DNA of 64,000 nucleotides from PALSA-693 sp963834725 (GTDB lineage: Bacteria; Actinomycetota; Acidimicrobiia; Acidimicrobiales; Palsa-688), in NCBI GenBank assembly GCA_963834725.1, contig CAWICN010000001.1:558001-622000 (forward strand). The letters run 5' to 3'. Under the pieces are notes generated by a model, which was not told the origin of the DNA, did not search any database, and was given only the letters and a program-made list of their open reading frames with translations. A program made the position numbers and the translations under genes. Below, piece by piece: positions 48,540 through 56,245 of the stretch (its first letter is position 1; each line of letters opens with the position of its first letter).

Positions 48540-50129
48540 CTAGTGCACATCCGCCATGAGGATCGGCGGGCAGTGAAGGTGAGTGATCGTGGGATCGCGC
48601 CCGACGGTGTCGGTCGCCATCTCCAGGGCGTCGGTCACCGTCGAGGCCGGCGAGAAGCCCAGGCGGCGCACCGCTCGGGTATCGCCGCCGACGATGATGA
48701 CGCGGCCGAGGTGCTCGAGGGCATGCGCACCCCAGTACCACATGTAGAAGGGGTGGACCCCGTGGTAGGCGTGGCTGGTGCGGTACAGGTGGCGGTACCA
48801 CTCGTCCGTGGCGAAACGCTCCTCGTAGGTCTTCTCGATCTCCACCGGGTCAGTGGTGGCCGAGAGCACCTCCTCGAAGAAGTCGATATACGACGGATGG
48901 TGGACGGGGTGAAACGCCCACGGGGTGGGATGGGAGAGGATGGCGACACCGCCCTCGCGCACGAGCGGTCGCCCCCGGTACAGGTTGAACAGGTAGCCCA
49001 AACCCATGCACATGACCAGGATCGGGTTCATGATCGAGTTGACGTTGTAGGGGCACAGGTGGGGGAGTCCGAAGATCGCCACGTCGGTCTGGCCTTCCAC
49101 GTCGACCAGCTGCTGGCGGTAGATCGTCGCGGTGGTAGCCCCATGTACGGCCTCGACCTCTCCGGCGTGCACGCCCGTCATGGCGTGGGGCGCCTTGATG
49201 GCCTGAAACATCGACCTCGCCATGCGGGCCGGCACCACTGACAGGCTCTTGGTCGTGGCCAGGTAGGTGGCCCGGTCCCGGGGCGTCCATTCCCATTCTC
49301 GCCGTTGCAGGAATGCCATCTGCTCCGGAAAGGTGTTGTTGTTGAGGGTGGTCTCGATCTGGAAGACCTTGAGCCCGCTGGCCGTAATAAAGCGGCCCAT
49401 GCGCCAGTTGGAGGAATGCAGCTCGGAACGCTCCTGGTCCATAAACGAGCGGGAGTGGCGCATGGTCGCCACATTGTGATGGTGCCGCAGGCTTCGGTAG
49501 CTAGCCAGGCCGGTGGCGACGCTCTTGTGGCCGCCATCCATGGCCACCAGGTTGATGTTGACGTAGACGAGAAGATCGGACTCGGCCGCCCGCCGGCTGA
49601 TCTCCACGTCCTCGCCCTGGTCGGTCTGGCCGAGATAGGTGAGACCGGAAGGGTCCTCGGCGTCGTGCTGCAGCAGAAGGCCATGGGGGGCGAAGGCCTC
49701 GTACACCCGATCGCCGATGGCGTGACGCAACTCCGCCTCGGTCATGCGTCGGTGCAGCGCCAGCGCGCAGATAAGCACCACGTCGTCGACTCCGGCTGCG
49801 GCGGCCATGTCGAGGACGGCCTCTATGACGCGCTGGCGGTTGTCCGGGCGGTGCATGGGCGGCAACGGCAGCGAGATGTCGTCGAACGCGATGGTGAGAC
49901 GCATACCTGGGAACAACAGTTCCGGCAGGGGAGCGCAATCACCCAGCGGGCGGACCAGGGCCTCGCGAATGGATTCGTCCGGGTCGTCGAGCGGATCGAG
50001 CGGTTCTGGTGCGTAGACGACACGCGACCGCCCGGGCGGGAGGCTCTCGAGGCGGAATCCCTCCCCATGCCAGGTGAGGATCGACGGGGTGGATCGGTCG
50101 ACGGCAAGGACGAACCCGGGACGGGACAT
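48540..50129 (-). CDS. LarA-like (DUF2088) nickel-pincer racemase/epimerase-family protein
   Basis: A 529-residue DUF2088 protein related to lactate racemase LarA, which uses a nickel-pincer nucleotide to shift hydride between C-H and C=O carbons. Family residues are visible: DD in AFDDISLP (about 83-84), His about 126 in ALALHRRMTEAE, Lys about 202 in MDGGHKSVATG and His 216-218 in RSLRHHHN. The C-terminal half (PILVMCMGLGYLFNLYRGRP, HPSYIDFFEEVL) is longer than LarA. No larB/C/E cofactor genes lie in the window. Its setting among lipid genes suggests a lipid hydroxyl or aldehyde substrate; the exact reaction is unknown. Confidence 0.82.
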   Translation of the reverse strand: MSRPGFVLAVDRSTPSILTWHGEGFRLESLPPGRSRVVYAPEPLDPLDDPDESIREALVRPLGDCAPLPELLFPGMRLTIAFDDISLPLPPMHRPDNRQRVIEAVLDMAAAAGVDDVVLICALALHRRMTEAELRHAIGDRVYEAFAPHGLLLQHDAEDPSGLTYLGQTDQGEDVEISRRAAESDLLVYVNINLVAMDGGHKSVATGLASYRSLRHHHNVATMRHSRSFMDQERSELHSSNWRMGRFITASGLKVFQIETTLNNNTFPEQMAFLQRREWEWTPRDRATYLATTKSLSVVPARMARSMFQAIKAPHAMTGVHAGEVEAVHGATTATIYRQQLVDVEGQTDVAIFGLPHLCPYNVNSIMNPILVMCMGLGYLFNLYRGRPLVREGGVAILSHPTPWAFHPVHHPSYIDFFEEVLSATTDPVEIEKTYEERFATDEWYRHLYRTSHAYHGVHPFYMWYWGAHALEHLGRVIIVGGDTRAVRRLGFSPASTVTDALEMATDTVGRDPTITHLHCPPILMADVH

Positions 50130-50143
50130 GAATCTGTGGCTTC

Positions 50144-51343
50144 CTATCTTCGCTTCTCGCCGCGCAGATCGAACACCACCTTGACAGCACCGCGGCGGCC
50201 GGCCGCCGCTGCATGCTCGATGGCATCAGCGTAGCGATCGAGGGTGTAGGTCGCACTGACCAGTCGCTCCAGGCCGGCGGCCTCGACCACGTCCAGGGCG
50301 AGATCGAAGCTGTGCCGCCCCTCAGCCGCGGGCTCGGGCCCGTAGGCGTAGGCGCCGGTCAGGCGGATCTCCCGCTGCCACAGGCCGGTGAGATCGAGAT
50401 CGACCCGGCTCGGCATTCCCACCAGGACGACGGTTCCGCCGGGTGCGGCGACCGACAGCGCCTCGGCGATCGAGTCCGAACTGCCGACGCAGTCCCACAC
50501 GATCGGGGCGCCCCCGGTCAGCTGTCCCGTGTCGAGGATCCACGACTCGCTGGCTCGGCGCACGGCCCGTCGCAGCTCGCCGGGCTCGATCACCGCCGTG
50601 GCTCCGAGCTCGGCGGCCAGGCGGCGCTGCTCGGGATGTTTGGCGACCGCCAGCAGCGATGCCACTTCGGGGCGCAGCCGGCGGATGGCCGCAATGGTTG
50701 CGAGGCCCACCGTTCCGGCTCCAATGACCACACCGAGCAGACCCGCCGGGTCTGCCCCGTCATCGGGGGTCGCCGGCGCGGCGAGGGCGCCATGGACCGC
50801 ACACGCGGTCGGCTCGATCATGACCGCGGCCTCGTCGCTGAAGTCAGCCGGCACCTCGTGGAGCTGGAGGTCGTGGGCGACGAGGGCCAGCGACCAACCG
50901 CCTCCGGTGTCGCTGCAGAAGCCCGTCTGCAGCCCGGGCTTCAGGTGACCGGCTACCAGTCGCTCGCAGTGATTGGTCCGGCCGGCCGCGCACGGGGCGC
51001 AGGGCGGATCGATGCCCCGCACCCGGCAGTGCAGGATCGCTTCGATGACGACCCGCCGCCCGTCCTCGGCGTCTCCGACCACCTCGTGGCCGGGAACAAA
51101 CGGAAAGCTCACGATCGGCTCGAACCATCGGGACGAGCGCCCATCCACCGTGGTCAGGTCGCTTCCGCAGATGCCCGACAGGCGAGGCCGGACCACCTGC
51201 CACCCCGCGGCGGGGGGCGCGGGCGGGTCGACGTCGACCAGTCGCAGGGGGCCCGCACGTGCGCCGCCGCCGGGCTTCCACCCGGACGCCATCCGAGCCG
51301 CGGCGAAGCGGGTGACGGACCGCTCTACCTGCAGCGCCTTCAT
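50144..51343 (-). CDS. Zinc-dependent alcohol dehydrogenase
   Basis: A 399-residue medium-chain dehydrogenase. The N-terminal GroES-like domain has the catalytic-Zn segment FVPGHEVVGD and the structural-Zn Cys cluster CRVRGIDPPCAPCAAGRTNH. The Rossmann part has GVVIGAGTVGLATIAAIRRL and, later, GGTVVLVGMPSRVDLDL. It resembles threonine/sorbitol dehydrogenase-type enzymes in fold. The ATG overlaps the HAD-IB stop (ATGA, 51340-51343), so it is a core member of this operon, plausibly acting on the fatty alcohol or an aldehyde intermediate. Confidence 0.87.
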   Translation of the reverse strand: MKALQVERSVTRFAAARMASGWKPGGGARAGPLRLVDVDPPAPPAAGWQVVRPRLSGICGSDLTTVDGRSSRWFEPIVSFPFVPGHEVVGDAEDGRRVVIEAILHCRVRGIDPPCAPCAAGRTNHCERLVAGHLKPGLQTGFCSDTGGGWSLALVAHDLQLHEVPADFSDEAAVMIEPTACAVHGALAAPATPDDGADPAGLLGVVIGAGTVGLATIAAIRRLRPEVASLLAVAKHPEQRRLAAELGATAVIEPGELRRAVRRASESWILDTGQLTGGAPIVWDCVGSSDSIAEALSVAAPGGTVVLVGMPSRVDLDLTGLWQREIRLTGAYAYGPEPAAEGRHSFDLALDVVEAAGLERLVSATYTLDRYADAIEHAAAAGRRGAVKVVFDLRGEKRR

Positions 51344-52071
51344 CGCCGGACGATCCGGGCCGGCCCAATGTCGCGAGCACCAGGCTGCCGGGGACCGATC
51401 GGGAGCAGGGGGCGGGGACCCTCGGGAGCTCGAGGCCAGTGCTCGACATGCCAGCCCCGTTTGCGGGCGATGGCCGCCAGCTTGGTCTCAGGATTCACGG
51501 CCACGGGATGGCCGGATGCCTCCAGCATGGGGAGATCGCTGGTGGAGTCAGCGTAGGCCACGCTTTCTTCGAGGTCGATCCCGTGGGCCCGGGCAAAATC
51601 GGCCATGATCGACGCCCGAGCCTCCCCGGTGGGAGGAGCGTCGACAAGCTCCCCCGTGTAACGGCCCCCTTTTCTCCCGAGCCGGGCGCAGATCACCTCG
51701 TCGAAGAGTGGTCGGAGCGGTCCGATCACCACGTCCAGGGCCCCGGTGATGAGCAAGGTCTTGTGGCCCCGGGCACGATGTTCACGCACCCGCCGGATCC
51801 CGGCGGGGAACGCCTTGGTGAGCACGAGATCGCTGAACAGCTCCCAGCTGTCTTGCTCCAAACGATCCACCGGGGCGCCGTCGTAACGCCGGTAGAAGTA
51901 GCGCAGGAAGTCTCCCCGGTCGGTCCGGTCCAGCGCGAGCAGGCGCGGGGCCTCCCGCAGGGTCCGGATCACGAAGCGGGCTCGCTCGGCGTCGTTGATG
52001 TGGCGGGTCGCCAGCCAGGCGTAGGAGTCGACGACATTGGCTGCGATGAGGGTGTTTTCCAGGTCGAACAC
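51340..52071 (-). CDS. HAD-IB family phosphatase (SerB-like)
   Basis: A 243-residue HAD hydrolase. MFDLENTLIAANVVDSYAWL carries motif I with Glu replacing the second Asp (DxExT), LLITGALDVVIG is motif II and SVAYADSTSDLPMLEASG is motif III. Phosphoserine-phosphatase-like members with this DxExT variant occur next to reductase and acyltransferase genes. GTG 52071 starts it. Upstream in-frame sequence (RRAILAPERQLAV) looks family-like but has no better start. The gap to the reductase stop is 53 bp. Confidence 0.83.
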   Translation of the reverse strand: MFDLENTLIAANVVDSYAWLATRHINDAERARFVIRTLREAPRLLALDRTDRGDFLRYFYRRYDGAPVDRLEQDSWELFSDLVLTKAFPAGIRRVREHRARGHKTLLITGALDVVIGPLRPLFDEVICARLGRKGGRYTGELVDAPPTGEARASIMADFARAHGIDLEESVAYADSTSDLPMLEASGHPVAVNPETKLAAIARKRGWHVEHWPRAPEGPRPLLPIGPRQPGARDIGPARIVRR

Positions 52072-52124
52072 CGCCAGCTGCCGCTCAGGGGCGAGAATGG
52101 CACGACGGCCCCGCTCCTCACGGG

Positions 52125-53717
52125 TCAGGCCCGCAGGCCGCGGGCGGCGCCCCTCTGCGCTCGCGGTGACGCTAGGCGGACCCGGGCCTGGGCGACGACC
52201 GATGGGAGATAGACGTCGTGACAGAAATGGGTCCAGTCGATAACGGCCGGGTCGAAACAGAAGTCGCGCTGGTCTTCGGTGGAAAGGGTGGAGAAAAGGT
52301 CAAGCAATCTGTCGACCGAGAACACCGCTTCGGTTTCGGCGTAGGCGCCGTACAGCTCGACATACGACAGGGCCCGTTCAGCCTCGTCACGACGCTCTTC
52401 GAGCCGGGCGCTCAAATCGGCCTGACGGCCGCGCAAGGGCAGGGCCTGGAGGGCTTTCTCGGCCGTGCCGAGGGCCTGCGTGGCGCGTCGGAGTTGTCGT
52501 TGCACCCGATTTCGACCGGGAAACGACCATTCGGCTACCTGAATCGGCTGGTCCTGGCTGTCCGCCAGAGGATGCTCCAGGAACCAGGCCTGGACCAGGT
52601 CGACGAGCTGCTGGTAGCGGAGCGGGTTGCGCGCTCCGGAGGCGGCGTGCACGACGTCGGGCTCGGTGAGCGGGCCTCGAGCGGCCACGGCCAGGATGGC
52701 CGCCACAACCAGGTCGACGGGGATCACATCGATGATGCCCTCCGGGACGCCGGGGAACTGCTTGAGGAGTCCCTTGGCGTAAGAGATGATGACCGGGTCG
52801 GCCATCCGGAAACCGCGGATCCAGCCCGGCTCGGGTTCGGCCAGCGCGGATTCGATGATCGATGGTCGGACGATCGTCATGGGCAGTTCGTTCCTCGTCT
52901 CCAGCAAGGCCCGCTCGCCCAGGGACTTGGTGTAGGCATAGGCATCGGGCCAGCCGAGCGCCTGGGCTCTCGCCTTGCCTGCGGTGATGAGGCGGTCCTT
53001 GACCCACTCCTCACGGAGTCGTTCGGCCTTGGTAGCGAGCAGGGGAGTGCCGGCGGCGCCGAGTTCCTGGCGGGCCTGGCGCTGGAAGTGGGCCAGCAGC
53101 TTGGGGTCCCGGCTGCTGGCGTCGGCGTCACCCCGGGCGCGCCGGGCGGCCTCGACCTCTGGCCGCCAGGCCACCTCCGTCGACCACGGCGTGTCAGGGA
53201 GCGTGGCCTCGGGCGCCCGGCCTCGTCGGAGTCCGGCTACGTACGCGGTCGACACGGCGATGAGATGGGGGAGGACGCCGTCCCCGTGCAGACGGTTTAG
53301 TGCCGCGGCCACCCGGACCGATCCGAGCAGGTTGGTCTCGACTGCGGTATCCAGGGGCGAGTCGAAGCTGACCGTGGCTGCCGAGTGGATCACGATCGGG
53401 CACGACGCCAGCAGGTCCTCGTCCCCGGCGTCCAAGCCCAGCCCGTCGACGCCGACGTCGCCGGCCAAAACGTGAACCCGGCGATTCATCTCCGTGGTGA
53501 AGCTGTCCCCGAGCTCGTTGCGGAGGCGGTCGAAGCAGTTGTTCTTCAAGACCTCGCGACGCACCCGGTCGGCCGCCCCCCGGCGTCCCGGGCGGACAAG
53601 GAGGGCCACCTCGCAATCGGGGATGGTCCGCAACAGGCGCTCGGTGAGAGCGGTGCCGAGGAAGCCGGTCGCGCCGGTGATGGCGATGCGCCGGCCCCTG
53701 AGCGCTTCACGAAGCAT
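52125..53717 (-). CDS. Fatty acyl-CoA reductase (FAR, male-sterility type)
   Basis: An NADPH-dependent reductase of 530 residues from ATG 53717 (536 from ATG 53735). The Rossmann motif ITGATGFLGTALTERLL, HSAATVSFDSPLD, VSTAYVAGLRRG and YAYTKSLGERALLE (YxxxK) are FAR marks, as is the C-terminal FAR_C helical domain (LYGAYAETEAVFSVDRLLDL). FARs turn acyl-CoA into fatty alcohol. I prefer 53717 because the -10 CATAAT at 53739-53734 overlaps the first ATG. The two ATG contexts are a direct repeat of ATGCTCCGTGAAGC. It is the first gene of the lipid operon. Confidence 0.88.
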   Translation of the reverse strand: MLREALRGRRIAITGATGFLGTALTERLLRTIPDCEVALLVRPGRRGAADRVRREVLKNNCFDRLRNELGDSFTTEMNRRVHVLAGDVGVDGLGLDAGDEDLLASCPIVIHSAATVSFDSPLDTAVETNLLGSVRVAAALNRLHGDGVLPHLIAVSTAYVAGLRRGRAPEATLPDTPWSTEVAWRPEVEAARRARGDADASSRDPKLLAHFQRQARQELGAAGTPLLATKAERLREEWVKDRLITAGKARAQALGWPDAYAYTKSLGERALLETRNELPMTIVRPSIIESALAEPEPGWIRGFRMADPVIISYAKGLLKQFPGVPEGIIDVIPVDLVVAAILAVAARGPLTEPDVVHAASGARNPLRYQQLVDLVQAWFLEHPLADSQDQPIQVAEWSFPGRNRVQRQLRRATQALGTAEKALQALPLRGRQADLSARLEERRDEAERALSYVELYGAYAETEAVFSVDRLLDLFSTLSTEDQRDFCFDPAVIDWTHFCHDVYLPSVVAQARVRLASPRAQRGAARGLRA

Positions 53718-53745
53718 TGGGGCTTCACGGAGCATTATGATTGTC

Positions 53746-53757
53746 TACCATCTGGTA
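53746..53757. promoter_or_regulatory. TetR-type operator palindrome overlapping the FAR promoter
   Basis: TACCATCTGGTA is a 5+2+5 palindrome between the expected -35 and -10 (CATAAT, 53739-53734) of the reductase operon. The divergent TetR gene starts 220 bp away. A repressor bound here would block the reductase-led operon. Confidence 0.55.
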
Positions 53758-53825
53758 AGTGGCTCCGGCAATGGCGGCAGGAAGAAAGCGCGGGTGCTCG
53801 CGCTGCGCTCTCCGGGGCTGGGATG

Positions 53826-53960
53826 GTGCAGGGCTGGGTTCGCCAGGGCTGGGTTCGTCGGGGTGGGTTCGCCGGGCCTGGGCGCCGGGGCAGGGTTCGT
53901 CGGTCCTGGGGTCGCCGGTCCTGGGGTCGCCGGGGCAGGGTGCCCGGTGCTGGGGCCAAG
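53826..53960. repeat. G-rich minisatellite between FAR and TetR genes
   Basis: Repeats of GCTGGGTTCGCC, GGGTTCGTCGG and CCTGGGGTCGCCGG fill about 130 bp just upstream of the TetR start. There is no clean unit length. The tract is G-rich on the plus strand. Confidence 0.6.
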
Positions 53961-53975
53961 GTAGGGGGGCCTGAG

Positions 53976-54584
53976 GTGGTGATAGGCAGCACCAGCTCCC
54001 GAATTGTGGATGCGGCGTTGGTGGCCTTCGGTACCCGCGGTTACGAAGCGACCTCGCTCGACAGCCTGGCGGCCACGCTCGGGGTGCGGAAGCAGACCAT
54101 CCTCTACCACTTTCCCTCGAAGGACACCTTGCTCGACGCCGTCATCGACGAGGCGGGGGCGGAGCTGATCGCCATTCTCGAGCGAGCCATCTCGGGATCG
54201 GGGGAAGGGTGGGCCCGGATCGATGCGGTGGTGCGTTCGGTGTTCCGCCTGTCCGGCCGGCGCCCCGAACTTCTCGGACTGCTCCGCGAGGTCAGCCGGC
54301 TGGGCCCGCCATCGGCGTCCCGGTTCCGGGAGATGCTCGGGCCGTTCATCGAGCGGGCCACGAAGTTTCTCGAGGAGGGGATGGCCGCCGGCGAGTTCCG
54401 CCGCCAGGACGCACGCCTGTTGCTGCTCGCGACGTACTCCACCGTGATCGGTGTGGCGACCGAGGTGGAAGTTCTTCGGGCCCTTGGGATCGAGCCGAGC
54501 GTCCGTTCGCTGGTGCGGCGCCGGGCGGAACTGCTCGCCTTCCTGCGGTCCGCACTCCTGCCCGACGGGGCGCGGCTCGGCTAG
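53976..54584 (+). CDS. TetR-family transcriptional regulator
   Basis: A 202-residue repressor beginning at GTG 53976 or 53979. The N-terminal HTH is STSSRIVDAALVAFGTRGYE and SLAATLGVRKQTILYHFPSKD. The C-terminal ligand domain is typical of lipid- or acyl-CoA-responsive TetR proteins. The reading frame extends much further upstream only through low-complexity repeats. It is divergent from the fatty acyl-CoA reductase operon, whose promoter holds the TACCATCTGGTA palindrome. It ends in CTAG, which also provides the stop of the convergent gene (54581). Confidence 0.87.
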   Translation: MVIGSTSSRIVDAALVAFGTRGYEATSLDSLAATLGVRKQTILYHFPSKDTLLDAVIDEAGAELIAILERAISGSGEGWARIDAVVRSVFRLSGRRPELLGLLREVSRLGPPSASRFREMLGPFIERATKFLEEGMAAGEFRRQDARLLLLATYSTVIGVATEVEVLRALGIEPSVRSLVRRRAELLAFLRSALLPDGARLG

Positions 54585-55282
54585 CGGCGGGCCCGTTTGG
54601 CCTTGGGCGGCGTATAGCGGCCGCTCGCTTGCGGTCCGGCCGGCGCGGCCTTCTCCTTCCGGCCGCGACGGCGGGTTCCGGAGTCGTCGGGGCGCGCTCC
54701 CGAAGAACGCGGCCCTGCTACTCCACCCGATCCGGATCGGCCGGCCCGGGCCCGGGCGGCGGCCGCTTTGCGCTGGCGTGAGCTCAGAATGAAGGCGTAG
54801 ACGATCGGGATGATGAGCGCCAACAGGTGGACCAGGGTGAGCGACGCGGGGGTACGGGGCAAGGTGGCGAAGAAGGCGGCGACGACCGTGGAGAACGCCA
54901 CGATCAGCCGATGGTTGGTTCGGATGATGGGGAAGAGGGCGAGCGACGCCACCAGCCCGATCAGTGCTTCCAGGGTGGCCGGATGGGCAGGCGCACCCTT
55001 ACCGTGCGTCACCGTCAGGTTGAGGATCGATACGAACACCAGTTCGAGGGCGACGACGTAGCCGTACAGAGGTTCCGGGCGTCGCATGGCGGTCGGCTTG
55101 AGGTTGAGGTCGTCCGCCGCCTGATCCGCGTTGGCGGCGCGGATCAGGCTCGCCCGCCACCGGCCCAGCAGTCCAGGTTCCTGCTCCCCGTGGCTGTTCA
55201 GGTCGCCGGTGGCGGTTTCGGCGGACAGGCCGCTGTCGTCGGGGTCGGGGTCGCCGCCGCGGCTCGCTTTTCGGCCGATCAC
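54581..55282 (-). CDS. Conserved four-helix membrane protein, function unknown
   Basis: A 233-residue protein. GTG 55282 lies 1 bp after the upstream gene's stop. The N-terminal 90 residues are acidic and hydrophilic. Four helices (about 95-190) include YGYVVALELVFVSILNLTV, LEALIGLVASLALFPIIR, LIVAFSTVVAAFFATLP and LALIIPIVYAFILSS. The tail is a long Lys/Arg/Pro-rich cytoplasmic extension. I recognise no family. Its operon partner is the acidic protein at 55284. Confidence 0.7.
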   Translation of the reverse strand: MIGRKASRGGDPDPDDSGLSAETATGDLNSHGEQEPGLLGRWRASLIRAANADQAADDLNLKPTAMRRPEPLYGYVVALELVFVSILNLTVTHGKGAPAHPATLEALIGLVASLALFPIIRTNHRLIVAFSTVVAAFFATLPRTPASLTLVHLLALIIPIVYAFILSSRQRKAAAARARAGRSGSGGVAGPRSSGARPDDSGTRRRGRKEKAAPAGPQASGRYTPPKAKRARR

Positions 55283-55283
55283 C

Positions 55284-55847
55284 TCAGTCGCCTTCGGGCG
55301 AGGACGCGGTCGGGGGTTCGTCGTCACCGCTGGCGCGGTCGTCGGCGGCCGCGCCGGTGCCGGTGGTCGCGTCGATGCCGGCGCCCGCACCGGCTGGATC
55401 GGGCGTACCGGTGGTCTGTTCCGCTCCGGACGCGCCACCAGGTCGGTCAAGGAGCCAGGGTCGGATGTTGACCACGCTCCGCCGGGGCCGACCATGCTCC
55501 ACGTCGGCCTCGACCGGGAGGTCCCGGGGCGGGTCGCCCGAGGTGGTCATGATGATCGCCGGCTCCTCCCGCTCCTTTTCGAAGACCTGCTGCAATCCGA
55601 GGGCGATCCCGGTCAGGACGGCACCGGTGGCGCTTCGTTTCCGCCAGGACTCCACCTTGACCGCAGGCGGGGTCTGCGATCCGTCCTCGGCGTCCTCGGC
55701 GTCCTCGGCGAACCCGGGAAGCTCGTCTTCGCCGAAGTCGACATCGAGGTCGTCGTCCGGGTCGGAATGGCTGTGACCGTCGTCGGGCTCGGGCCCGGGC
55801 GCGACGCTGTCGGCGTCGGGTTCGAACGAGTCACGATCGGGAGCCAC
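55284..55847 (-). CDS. Acidic hypothetical protein, operon partner of 54581
   Basis: A 187-residue protein starting at GTG 55847. Residues 1-60 are Asp/Glu-rich (DDDLDVDFGEDELPGFAEDA). A conserved-looking core follows: KVESWRKRSATGAVLTGIAL and LQQVFEKEREEPAIIMTTSG, then VDVEHGRPRRSVVNIRPWLL. The end is Ala/Gly/Thr-rich. One amphipathic or weak membrane segment lies near 75-90. I recognise no family. Its stop is 1 bp before the GTG of the membrane protein, so the two are translationally coupled. Confidence 0.65.
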   Translation of the reverse strand: MAPDRDSFEPDADSVAPGPEPDDGHSHSDPDDDLDVDFGEDELPGFAEDAEDAEDGSQTPPAVKVESWRKRSATGAVLTGIALGLQQVFEKEREEPAIIMTTSGDPPRDLPVEADVEHGRPRRSVVNIRPWLLDRPGGASGAEQTTGTPDPAGAGAGIDATTGTGAAADDRASGDDEPPTASSPEGD

Positions 55848-55938
55848 ACATCTACGGTAGCGCCGGTCGGCCCCGTACCTTCGGTCGTTCGAGCCCCCTC
55901 AACCCGCGGTGGTTGGCGGTTGGCGTCGACGATGCGCC

Positions 55939-56012
55939 GCCGGGTGAGCCCAACCCCAGGCGGTGCCGGCGAGCCGCCGGGTGAGCCCAACCCCAGGCGG
56001 TGCCGGCGAGCC
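55939..56012. repeat. 37-bp tandem direct repeat, two copies
   Basis: The unit starting GCCGGGTGAGCCCAACCCC occurs at 55939-55975 and again, identically, at 55976-56012. It is non-coding, in the 398-bp gap upstream of the 55847 gene. Confidence 0.85.
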
Positions 56013-56097
56013 GTCCCGGTGATCCACGCCGGCGATCCGCACCTGTCCATACGGTTCAAGCCCCGCGCATCCCACCACTACGCCGCCCGGCGAATCT

Positions 56098-56144
56098 GAT
56101 TGTGATATGAAAACCGCGTAATACGCGGTTTTCATATCACAATC
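56098..56144. repeat. Perfect 47-bp AT-rich palindrome
   Basis: Left arm 56098-56120 and right arm 56122-56144 (23 bp each) are exact reverse complements about a single A at 56121. The inner core is CCGCGTAATACGCGG and the arms begin GATTGTGATATG. It is much more AT-rich than its surroundings, lies 102 bp after the gltD stop and lacks a T-tract. It might be the gltBD terminator, an operator or a cruciform. Confidence 0.85.
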
Positions 56145-56245
56145 GGGATTAGGGCGGCCGCCGAGCCTGGGCGCCGGGCCTGGCCGCTGGGATCGGCCGC
56201 CGGGATAGGCCCGCCCGCCGAACCCGGCCCGCCCAGCCGGCCCCG

